Shown: piece by piece, positions 1 to 5,738 of the stretch
How the letters are laid out: every line of letters starts with the position of its first letter
How positions within the stretch are numbered: position 1 is the first letter of the stretch
The notes under the pieces: model-generated
What the model saw: the letters and a program-made list of their open reading frames with translations, nothing else
The model's database searches: none
Told to the model about the DNA's origin: nothing
Assembly: GCA_030641505.1 (NCBI GenBank)
Contig: DAOWHI010000051.1
Coordinates: forward strand, 1-5,738
Length of the DNA stretch: 5,738 nucleotides
Source: Gemmatimonadota bacterium
Lineage (GTDB): Bacteria; Gemmatimonadota; Gemmatimonadetes; JACCXV01; JAHWKZ01
Reading direction: 5' to 3'
Position numbers and translations under genes: made by a program

Positions 1-33
1 GAGCCGGTATTCCCGGTCGGATGAAGTACCGAG

Positions 34-44
34 AACCGGCGGTT
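34..44. repeat. Palindrome AACCGGCGGTT downstream of tRNA
   Basis: This 11-bp inverted repeat has arms AACCG and CGGTT around a central G. It lies 14 bp beyond the CCA end of the tRNA-Val gene and nearly matches the 10-bp palindrome at 183-192. Its role is unknown and it may be chance. The rest of the leftmost 58 bases shows no gene I can support. Confidence 0.3.
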
Positions 45-58
45 TTCATAGGGAGATG

Positions 59-135
59 TGGTGGGCGACACTGGATTCGAACCAGTGACCTCCTGCATGT
101 CAAGCAGGCACTCTAACCAACTGAGCTAGCCGCCC
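59..135 (-). tRNA. tRNA-Val (anticodon GAC), CCA encoded
   Basis: Read on the minus strand, this is a complete 74-nt cloverleaf followed by genome-encoded CCA (61 down to 59). The acceptor stem pairs GGGCGGC (135-129) with GTCGCCC (69-63) with one G-U pair, and the discriminator is A (62). The D stem is GCTC/GAGT, and the anticodon stem CCTGC/GCAGG closes the loop TTGACAT. The T arm is ACTGG-TTCGAAT-CCAGT. The anticodon GAC (complement of 99-101) reads valine GUC and GUU codons. There is no intron and no long variable arm. It lies 56 bp downstream of the transporter stop codon on the same strand and has its own likely promoter. The identity rests on the anticodon and clean folding. Confidence 0.97.
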
Positions 136-155
136 ACGCAACTGGTAGGATGGAA

Positions 156-184
156 ACGATACCGCAGCGGACACATCCGGACAA
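156..184 (-). promoter_or_regulatory. Likely sigma70-type promoter of tRNA-Val
   Basis: On the minus strand, a -35-like TTGTCC (184-179) is separated by exactly 17 bases from a -10-like TATCGT (161-156). This would start transcription near 149, about 14 bases before the mature tRNA 5' end, which suits a short leader trimmed by RNase P. The -35 element abuts the stop codon of the upstream transporter gene and overlaps a 10-bp palindrome (183-192). It is inferred from spacing and consensus match only; the tRNA could also be reached by read-through from the transporter gene. Confidence 0.45.
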
Positions 185-192
185 CCGCGGTT
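183..192. repeat. Perfect palindrome AACCGCGGTT beside tRNA promoter
   Basis: This is a perfect 10-bp inverted repeat that touches the last base of the transporter stop codon and overlaps the -35 element of the putative tRNA promoter. A near copy with one extra central base lies on the other side of the tRNA at 34-44. It has no loop and no T tract, so it does not look like an intrinsic terminator. It could be an operator-like site or chance in GC-rich DNA. Confidence 0.35.
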
Positions 193-1448
193 TACCCTCT
201 GCCACCCGCGATCTGCGCCGCCTCGGGCGCGCGCTTGAGCGCGAGCATCGCCAGCACACCGAGTGCGGGGCCGGGCGCTAGGAGCGCAAACGCCGGCCAC
301 CAGCCGATCGCGTCGCGCACCAGCGGCACCAACCAAATCGTGGCTCCGGTCAGCACAAACCCGGCCGCCAATTGCAGCGTGAGCGCTGTGCCGACGTAGC
401 GCTGATCGGCAACCTCGGTCACCATCGTCGAGAACTGCGCCGAATCGGCGACCACGCTGAATCCCCACACCAAACCAACCGCGAGCACGACGGCGGGCCC
501 CATCGACATGAGCCCGCCGATCACCAGCGCGCAGGCGCCCGAGACCGTCATCGCCACGGCGGTGGTCCGCGATCGCCCCCACCGGTCCCCGAGCACGCCA
601 CCGAGCCAGCAACCGACGGCGCCGATCCCGATGACCCCGAACGTCGCGAACGCCGCCATCCGCTGGGCGTCCAGAACCACCCATCCGTGCGACACGAGAA
701 CCGCCGTGTAGAACGCCGCAAACCACGTCCACATGGCGTAGAGCTCCCACATGTGACCGAAGTAGCCGAAGCTGGCCAGCCGGACGCCGCGGTCGGCCAC
801 CACGCGTCCTACCTGGCGTGGATCGAACGCCGCGCGCGGGAACGGGAACGGCCCCTCGCGACCCGCCAGCTCGGCGAGCACGCCACCGGCTGCGGTCAAG
901 ATCGAGGTCACCACGATGACGAGCCGCCAATCGACGCCACCCCATCCTTTGACGAGGTGCGGCATGGCCGACCCCAACGTCAACGCCCCGACCAACACGC
1001 CGAGCGCCAGGCCGCGTCCCTGCCGGAACCACGTGGCCATCGACTTGAGCGCCGGCGGATACACCCCGGCCAGGAAGAACCCGGTTACGAACCGAAGCAG
1101 GATCGCCGCTCCAGGGCCGCCGGCGACCAACAGAAACGCATTGGCACCGGCTGCGCCGATGGCACCGAAGAGCAAAAGCCGCCGCGGGCGCACGAGGTCG
1201 GCGAGTGTGAGGAAGGCCGAAGCCAGAGCCCCGACGACGAACCCGAGTTGGACGGCTATCGTGAGCCATGCGCCGGCGCTGGGCGACAACACCCACCGCT
1301 CAGCCAGCTGCGGCAGGACGGCCGAGGCCGAGAACCACGTCGTCATGCCCAGCAAAGACGCGCTGGCGAGCACGAAGAGCGCCGACCATCGGCCGGGCGG
1401 ATCGGCGACTATGCCTGACGACGCGTTGTGATCGACTTGCGACACCAC
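192..1448 (-). CDS. Major facilitator superfamily (MFS) transporter
   Basis: This 418-residue inner-membrane protein has the size and pattern of a 12-helix MFS carrier: two six-helix halves joined by a polar central loop at about residues 193-220. Helix 1 is about 21-44. A degenerate motif A follows helix 2 (LADLVRPRR, 82-90). The equivalent loop between helices 8 and 9 keeps the classic form (GGVLGDRWGRSR, 283-294). The stretch GFFLAGVYPPALKSMATWF (123-141) is common in MFS proteins of anion/organic-acid or drug:proton type, but the substrate cannot be read from sequence. The start is GTG; a second GTG follows directly, and the first ATG (Met35) falls inside helix 1 and is too late. A GAGG about 14 bases upstream is a poorly placed ribosome site, so the exact start is uncertain. 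The gene is divergent from the epimerase-like gene across 44 bp; tRNA-Val follows downstream. Confidence 0.88.
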   Translation of the reverse strand: MVSQVDHNASSGIVADPPGRWSALFVLASASLLGMTTWFSASAVLPQLAERWVLSPSAGAWLTIAVQLGFVVGALASAFLTLADLVRPRRLLLFGAIGAAGANAFLLVAGGPGAAILLRFVTGFFLAGVYPPALKSMATWFRQGRGLALGVLVGALTLGSAMPHLVKGWGGVDWRLVIVVTSILTAAGGVLAELAGREGPFPFPRAAFDPRQVGRVVADRGVRLASFGYFGHMWELYAMWTWFAAFYTAVLVSHGWVVLDAQRMAAFATFGVIGIGAVGCWLGGVLGDRWGRSRTTAVAMTVSGACALVIGGLMSMGPAVVLAVGLVWGFSVVADSAQFSTMVTEVADQRYVGTALTLQLAAGFVLTGATIWLVPLVRDAIGWWPAFALLAPGPALGVLAMLALKRAPEAAQIAGGRG

Positions 1449-1492
1449 TCAAACTGGTGCCGCCTCGTGACGAACGCTAGCCTCGCAATCCC
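1449..1492. promoter_or_regulatory. Short divergent intergenic region
   Basis: These 44 bases separate the starts of the transporter (minus) and epimerase-like (plus) genes, so both promoters must lie here or inside the opposite coding region. Rightward, TAGCCT (1478-1483) fits a TANNNT -10 element and would place the start of transcription only a few bases before the ATG at 1493; I see no good -35. An inverted repeat, CACCA (1443-1447) and TGGTG (1455-1459) with a 7-base loop, straddles the GTG start of the transporter and could fold in its mRNA. Both readings are weak. Confidence 0.3.
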
Positions 1493-2521
1493 ATGCCCGG
1501 ACGCACACACAAAGACCCGGTGCTGGTGCTCGGTGGCACCGGCTTTATCGGTCGCGAGATCGTCCTCGCGCTGGCCGAAGCCGGACACCCGGTCACCGTC
1601 TTTCATCGCGGCCACACGCCGGGTGGCTTACCGGAGTCCGTCGACCGTTTGCTCGGCGACCGGCGGCAGCTCTGCCGGCACGCCGACGAGCTCCGGGCTG
1701 CGCGACCCCACGTCGTGGTCGACGTCATCGCTTACACCGAGTCCGACGCGACGGCGTGTGTCCAACTCTTCGGTGGCGTCGCCGAGCGGTTGGTGGTGAT
1801 CTCGAGCCAGGACGTGTATCGCGCGTACGAGCGCTTTCTTGGTGTTGGGGACGGAACGCTCGAAGCGGTGCCGTACACCGAGGAGGCGCCGCTCCGAGAC
1901 CACCGCTACCCGTACCGTGACCACTCGACCGGCCACGACGCGTGGCTCGCGGAGTACGACAAGATCTTGGTCGAGCGTGTGGCGATGACCGACGACCGAC
2001 TCAAAACCACCGTGCTCCGGTTACCGATGGTGTACGGCCCCGGCGACCGGCAGCAACGGCTGGCGCCGTACGTGCAGCGAATGGGCGACGGACGCGAGGC
2101 GATCCCGCTCGAGGCCGGTCACGCCGGCTGGCGCTGGACTCGCGGTTACGTCACCAACCTCGCACATGCGATCGCGCTGGTGTGCGGTGACGATCGCGCC
2201 GCCGGGCGGGTGTACAACCTGGGCGAGCCCGACGCGCTGTCCGAAGCCGAGTGGGTCACCGAGGTCGGCCGAGCGGCGGGCTGGAGCGGGCGAGTGACCC
2301 CGATAGAGCGCTCGCGGTGGCCAACCGAGCGCCAACTGCCGTACGACTGGAACCAGGACCTGATAGCAGACACCACCGGCTTGCGCGACGAGCTCGGGTA
2401 CGCGGAGCCGATCGATCGCGACGAGGCGTTACGCCGCACCGTCGAATGGCAACAACGCCGGGATCAACGCGGTGATCTGAGTGAGGAGTACGCGGCCGAG
2501 GACCGCTGCCTCGAGCGCTAG
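1493..2521 (+). CDS. NAD-dependent epimerase/dehydratase-like (atypical SDR)
   Basis: This 342-residue cytosolic protein has a Rossmann fold of the extended/atypical short-chain dehydrogenase type. The nucleotide-binding loop GGTGFIG is at 14-20, right after the first beta strand, followed by the acidic/basic strand end VTVFHRG (34-40). Further marks are VISSQDVY (102-109) and RLPMVYGPGD (176-185), typical of sugar-nucleotide epimerase-like proteins, and YNLGEPDALS (241-250) in the substrate-side domain. The usual YxxxK pair is altered: Lys157, in register with the following Glu161, has Ala at the position expected for tyrosine, with a Tyr only two residues before it (155). It may therefore bind NAD(P) without classic epimerase chemistry, as in CSP41-like atypical SDRs. 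The substrate is unknown. The start is fixed by an in-frame TAG at 1478-1480; no Shine-Dalgarno sequence is visible before the ATG. Its stop overlaps the convergent amidotransferase stop. Confidence 0.87.
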   Translation: MPGRTHKDPVLVLGGTGFIGREIVLALAEAGHPVTVFHRGHTPGGLPESVDRLLGDRRQLCRHADELRAARPHVVVDVIAYTESDATACVQLFGGVAERLVVISSQDVYRAYERFLGVGDGTLEAVPYTEEAPLRDHRYPYRDHSTGHDAWLAEYDKILVERVAMTDDRLKTTVLRLPMVYGPGDRQQRLAPYVQRMGDGREAIPLEAGHAGWRWTRGYVTNLAHAIALVCGDDRAAGRVYNLGEPDALSEAEWVTEVGRAAGWSGRVTPIERSRWPTERQLPYDWNQDLIADTTGLRDELGYAEPIDRDEALRRTVEWQQRRDQRGDLSEEYAAEDRCLER

Positions 2522-3231
2522 GAGCGAACCCGAGTCCGGACGAACCGCTCGACGAAGTTGGTGAGCACGCGCGTTGCTAGCGGGGCGTCGGTGACCACCG
2601 GCGTGGGGTTGACGAGGTGGCCGCGCCGAGCGACGAAGTCGCGCGAGATCTCAGTCGTGACCTCGGCGTGGAACTGGATCCCGCGACAGCTCTCGCCGAC
2701 CGCCAGCGCTTGTACCGCGGTATGCGCGTTGGAGGCCAACGAAACGCCACCGGAGGGCAGCTCGACCACGTAATCCGCGTGCGTCGCCTGGACCAAAAAC
2801 CGGTCCGGGAAGCCCGCAAACAGCGGATCCCGCCGCCCCTCTTCCGTTAGCTCGACTTCAACGGTGCCGAGCTCCCAACCACCCGGGTGCAGCTCGATGC
2901 TGCCACCGAGCGCCGCGGCGATCGCCTGGTGGCCGTAGCAGACGCCGAGCAGCGGCGCTCCCCTATCGACCACCGTCCGGATCCATTCCAGCAGGCCATC
3001 GACCAGCGGGGACTTGTCTGCGATCGAGCTCCGCGCGCCGGTCACGATCCACCCATCCGCGGCGCCTGGATCGGGGGCTTGCCCGTCGGACAACGCGTAC
3101 ACCCGGCAATCGACCCCGGCCGGCTCGAGCACGCATCGAAACCACGCGTCGTAATCCCCGAACCGCTCGATCATGTCCGCGTACGTGGAACCTGGCTTCA
3201 AGATCCCGATCGATCCGTTGGCGACCGTCAC
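2518..3231 (-). CDS. Class I glutamine amidotransferase-like protein
   Basis: This 237-residue cytosolic protein is a stand-alone class I glutamine amidotransferase domain. The nucleophile elbow GVCYGHQ (96-102) holds Cys98. The other catalytic residues are His188 and Glu190 in IQFHAE (185-190). The segment WIVTGARSSI (61-70) matches the oxyanion-side loop of the YfeJ/GMP-synthase-like group, and QATHADYVVELP (148-159) is also typical of that group. The complete triad suggests active glutamine or gamma-glutamyl amide hydrolysis, but there is no synthase domain or obvious partner here, so the product is unknown. The start is GTG, sharing GTGA with the TGA of rlmN upstream; the first ATG (Met20) is too far inside. 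A weak GGCGG precedes the start, and translation is probably coupled to rlmN. Its TAG stop overlaps the convergent epimerase-like stop on CTAG. Confidence 0.87.
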   Translation of the reverse strand: MTVANGSIGILKPGSTYADMIERFGDYDAWFRCVLEPAGVDCRVYALSDGQAPDPGAADGWIVTGARSSIADKSPLVDGLLEWIRTVVDRGAPLLGVCYGHQAIAAALGGSIELHPGGWELGTVEVELTEEGRRDPLFAGFPDRFLVQATHADYVVELPSGGVSLASNAHTAVQALAVGESCRGIQFHAEVTTEISRDFVARRGHLVNPTPVVTDAPLATRVLTNFVERFVRTRVRS

Positions 3232-4355
3232 GACGTGTGACCGCCGATCTCGGCTGCGACTGCGCTCGCTTCATGCGCTAGCCGCAGTTGACCGCAGGCG
3301 CCCTCGATGTCGATGCCACGGCTCTTGCGAATGGTGATCGCCGATTGACTGAGGTCGGTAACGGCGTCCCGAAACGTCATCGTCTCGGCTTCGGTCGGTC
3401 GGCGAAAGCCCAGCCCCTCGACTGGGTTGTAACGCATCAGGTTGACCTTGGCCGGCACTCGCTTCAGGAGCTCGGCGAGCGCCACCGCGTCAGCGACCCC
3501 GTCGTTGACACCCGGCAAGTGGACATACTCAAACGTCAATCGCTTTCCGGTCGACTCCGCCCAGACGCGGCAGGCGGCGATCAGCTCGCGGACCGGATGA
3601 CGGCGGTTGAGCGGCACGATCTCGTTTCGGACCTCGTCTCGCGCGGCATGGAGCGACACCGCCAACCGGACTTGTGGAAACCGCTCGCCGAGCGCGACGA
3701 TCCGCTCCGGCACGCCGACCGTCGATACGGTGACGCGACGGGCGCCGAGATCGAGCCCGCGTGGATCGATCAGTATTTCTAGCGCGGCGGCAACCGGGTT
3801 CCAGTTGAGCAGCGGCTCGCCCATCCCCATGAAAACGACGTTCATGCCGACGTCGCTCCGCCCGCGCAGAGCCTTGAGGCGACGCGCCTGATCGACGATC
3901 TCGCCGGCGGTCAGGTTACGGCGATAACCAAACACTCCGGTGGCGCAAAACGCGCACGCCAGCGGACAGCCGACTTGACTCGAGATGCAAATCGTATCGC
4001 GGCGCGGCGTCGGAATGAGCACCGACTCGATCGACTCTCCGTCGACCAGCTTCCACAAGAACTTGCGCGTGCCGTCGACCGACTCACGACTCTCATGCGG
4101 CGCGATCGACGGGAAACGGTAGCCAGCCTCAAGCTGCGTTCGCAGATCGGTCGGAAGCGTCGATATCGCCGTCCAACCGGTGACGCCATGGCGATAGACG
4201 GCGTCAACGATCTGGGCGACCCGGTAGGATGGCTCCCCGCGCTCGGCCAGCCAACCCGCCAGCGATGTCTCGAGCTCCGCCGGCAACAAGCTCAGCAGCT
4301 CGTCCCGGGGATCGAGATCGGTCAAACGTTCGAGCCGCGGGTCTCCCGCACGCAC
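3228..4355 (-). CDS. rlmN: 23S rRNA A2503 / tRNA A37 C2-methyltransferase RlmN
   Basis: RlmN is a radical SAM enzyme that methylates C2 of adenosine 2503 in 23S rRNA and of A37 in some tRNAs, which affects ribosome accuracy. At 375 residues it is the usual length. The N-terminal helical RNA-binding domain (about 15-85) is followed by the radical SAM barrel. The 4Fe-4S cluster motif CPLACAFC gives Cys130, Cys134 and Cys137, and GMGEP (177-181) is the SAM-binding motif. SLHA (234-237) and FEYV (275-278) are family marks. The methyl-carrying cysteine is Cys354 in GACGQL, and Cys123 in CISSQVGC matches the second mechanistic cysteine (E. coli Cys118). All key residues are present; absence of Cfr-specific context and the usual sequence marks favour RlmN over Cfr. 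The start GTG shares one base with the gltX TAG stop; no earlier start avoids gltX. A TTG at codon 11 is an alternative start. Confidence 0.96.
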   Translation of the reverse strand: MRAGDPRLERLTDLDPRDELLSLLPAELETSLAGWLAERGEPSYRVAQIVDAVYRHGVTGWTAISTLPTDLRTQLEAGYRFPSIAPHESRESVDGTRKFLWKLVDGESIESVLIPTPRRDTICISSQVGCPLACAFCATGVFGYRRNLTAGEIVDQARRLKALRGRSDVGMNVVFMGMGEPLLNWNPVAAALEILIDPRGLDLGARRVTVSTVGVPERIVALGERFPQVRLAVSLHAARDEVRNEIVPLNRRHPVRELIAACRVWAESTGKRLTFEYVHLPGVNDGVADAVALAELLKRVPAKVNLMRYNPVEGLGFRRPTEAETMTFRDAVTDLSQSAITIRKSRGIDIEGACGQLRLAHEASAVAAEIGGHTS

Positions 4356-5738
4356 TACGCGACCCCGATCTCGCGTCCCAGATGCTCGCGGGCAGCTTCG
4401 ATCCGCTCGACGCCCAGTGACTTCCCCATCGCCGCCATCGTCTCGAAGATCCCAGGGCTTACCCGGGTGCCGGTCAGCGCCACCCGAAGCGCTTGCATCA
4501 GCTTACCGGCGCTGACGTCGCGCTGTTCGCAGAGCGCCCGCAACCGGGCCTCCATCCCCTCCAGGTCGTCGAACGCGGCTTCACCGTCGACGTAATTAGC
4601 CGCCACTTCCAACAGCTCGCGCGCCACCCTTGGGTCCTTCCAGAACTTCTTCACCGCGTCGGGCTGGTACTCTATCGCACCACCAAAGAAAGGGCGCCCT
4701 TGGACGACGAGGTCGTCGAGCGTCCGCGACCGGGTCCTGACCAGCGTCATTACCTCAGTGAACCAGATCGTCCGCTCAGCTAGCTCTTTCTCGGTGGCGA
4801 TCCCGGCGTCGATAAACCGGGGTCGAACCAAGTCGGCGACCGCCAACCCCGACATCGTCGACAGGTGCTGCCCGTTCAACCACTCGAGCTTCTGGACATC
4901 GAAAACCGCGCTCTTTCCGGTGATTCGCTCGAGCGAGAACGCCTCTACCAGCTCGGCCCGCGTCATCATCTCGCGATCATCACCGGGCGACCAGCCGAGC
5001 AGAGCGAGGAAGTTGGTGAACGCCTGCGGCAGGTACCCTTGTTCCTGGTAGGCAGACACGCCGAGCGCGCCATGGCGCTTGGAAAGCTTGCGCTTATCGG
5101 GGCCCAGGATCAGCGGCACGTGCGCGAATCGCGGTACCGGTGCTCCCAACGCCTGATAGAGTAGAATCTGCTTGGGCGTGTTCGATATGTGATCGTCACC
5201 GCGGATCACATCCGTGATCCGCATGTCGCGATCGTCAACGATGACTGCCAGGTTGTAAACCGGAGCACCGCCAGAACGCAACACGATGAAGTCGCCGATC
5301 GTTCGATTGTCGAACCGCGTCGGGCCGTGCACTGCATCAATCCACGCCGTTTCCCCAAAGGGAACGCGAAAGCGAATCGTGTGCGACTCGCCTTTGCCGC
5401 GTCGTTCGGCTGCACTGTCGGCAGCGATCGTCCGGCATTTCCCGCTGTACACGTACGATTCCTTGCGCGCGATCGCCGCCTTGCGCTCGGCGGCCAGCTC
5501 TTCGACCGAGCAGAAGCGCGGATAGGCGGCTTTGGCCTCGAGCGGGGCGAGTGCCGCGGCTCGGTGATTGTCTCGGTTTTGCGACTGGAAGTGTGGCCCC
5601 TCGTCCCAGTCGATCCCCATCCACTCGAGACCGTCGAGGATGGCGGTCGTCATCTCCTCCGTCGAGCGCTCCAGATCCGTATCTTCGATCCGCAGCACGA
5701 ACTCGCCCCCCGTGTGCCGCGCCCAGAGCCAGTTGAAC
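4355..5738 (-). CDS. gltX: Glutamyl-tRNA synthetase, N-terminus cut by window edge
   Basis: GltX joins glutamate to tRNA-Glu using ATP. The reading frame runs open to the right edge, and 460 residues are visible, starting in FNWLWARHTGG and continuing into RIEDTD (16-21), a class I GluRS signature. About 25 residues with the HIGH-type ATP site are missing beyond the window. The GTG at 5696-5698 is an internal valine, not a start. Further marks are VIRGDDHISNTPKQ (178-191), the KMSKS-type loop KLSKR (217-221), and a helical anticodon-binding domain from about 330 to the end. In the zinc region, the first cysteine of the E. coli C-x-C pair is Arg74, while Cys76 and Cys101 remain 25 residues apart, so zinc binding is doubtful. 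Whether it also charges tRNA-Gln cannot be told. It is the first visible gene of a coupled run with rlmN and the amidotransferase. Confidence 0.96.
   Translation of the reverse strand, partial: FNWLWARHTGGEFVLRIEDTDLERSTEEMTTAILDGLEWMGIDWDEGPHFQSQNRDNHRAAALAPLEAKAAYPRFCSVEELAAERKAAIARKESYVYSGKCRTIAADSAAERRGKGESHTIRFRVPFGETAWIDAVHGPTRFDNRTIGDFIVLRSGGAPVYNLAVIVDDRDMRITDVIRGDDHISNTPKQILLYQALGAPVPRFAHVPLILGPDKRKLSKRHGALGVSAYQEQGYLPQAFTNFLALLGWSPGDDREMMTRAELVEAFSLERITGKSAVFDVQKLEWLNGQHLSTMSGLAVADLVRPRFIDAGIATEKELAERTIWFTEVMTLVRTRSRTLDDLVVQGRPFFGGAIEYQPDAVKKFWKDPRVARELLEVAANYVDGEAAFDDLEGMEARLRALCEQRDVSAGKLMQALRVALTGTRVSPGIFETMAAMGKSLGVERIEAAREHLGREIGVA

Noticed and set aside
13..39. Hairpin downstream of the tRNA as an intrinsic terminator
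   Set aside because: The stem is split by a 3-base bulge and there is no U-tract on the tRNA strand.
1..49. Minus-strand ATG at 47-49 opening a frame of 16 codons to the left edge
   Set aside because: No ribosome binding site, no recognisable protein and only 16 codons visible; it cannot be supported.
1..118. Plus-strand frames running in from the left edge and ending inside the tRNA
   Set aside because: They give the well-known spurious peptides produced by reading tRNA genes antisense (for example WIRTSDLLH); no real gene is supported.
59..135. tRNA-Val as an integration site for a mobile element
   Set aside because: No integrase gene, no repeated copy of the tRNA 3' end and no change of composition are visible in the window.
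100..1296. Open frame of 398 codons on the minus strand in another frame of the transporter gene
   Set aside because: Arg/Gly-rich low-complexity translation that ends by reading through the tRNA gene; a shadow frame.
372..1418. Long open frame of 348 codons on the plus strand opposite the transporter gene
   Set aside because: The translation is rich in Arg, Pro, His and Glu with no domain logic, while the minus-strand frame gives a clean 12-helix MFS protein. Long antisense frames are expected in GC-rich genes.
141..4232. Shared 10-mer GGTAGGATGG near 145 and near 4224
   Set aside because: One copy is intergenic and one lies inside rlmN; a single short match over 4 kb is expected by chance.
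3228..4355. Cfr-type antibiotic-resistance methyltransferase instead of RlmN
   Set aside because: The length, N-terminal domain and housekeeping operon context fit RlmN; nothing points to a Cfr resistance gene or a mobile setting.

Overview
The window is a GC-rich, very gene-dense piece of bacterial chromosome. It holds one tRNA gene and five protein genes with almost no spare DNA. The composition (GC-rich codons, long shadow frames on both strands), the protein styles and a tRNA with a genome-encoded CCA fit a GC-rich environmental bacterium. My guess is a lineage such as Acidobacteriota or Gemmatimonadota, but nothing here settles the phylum. I see no phage, transposon, CRISPR, toxin-antitoxin or other accessory module.

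Left part, minus strand: a tRNA-Val(GAC) gene with its own likely promoter lies 56 bp downstream of a 12-helix major facilitator transporter gene. A 44-bp gap separates the transporter from a divergently transcribed gene on the plus strand. That gene encodes an NAD(P)-binding SDR/epimerase-like protein that keeps the glycine-rich nucleotide loop but lacks tyrosine at the usual YxxxK position.

Right part, minus strand: gltX (glutamyl-tRNA synthetase, cut by the right window edge), rlmN (23S rRNA A2503 / tRNA A37 C2-methyltransferase) and a class I glutamine amidotransferase-like gene follow one another with 1-bp and 4-bp stop/start overlaps. They very likely form one translationally coupled operon. 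gltX charges tRNA and rlmN modifies rRNA and tRNA, so the first two share a translation theme. The amidotransferase-like protein has the full Cys-His-Glu triad, but its substrate is unknown.

The operon runs head-on into the epimerase gene. The two TAG stop codons overlap on the palindrome CTAG, leaving no intergenic space for a terminator. All three minus-strand protein genes whose starts are visible begin with GTG. The window looks mainly housekeeping; the observations below are modest and local, and I did not find a convincing undescribed system.
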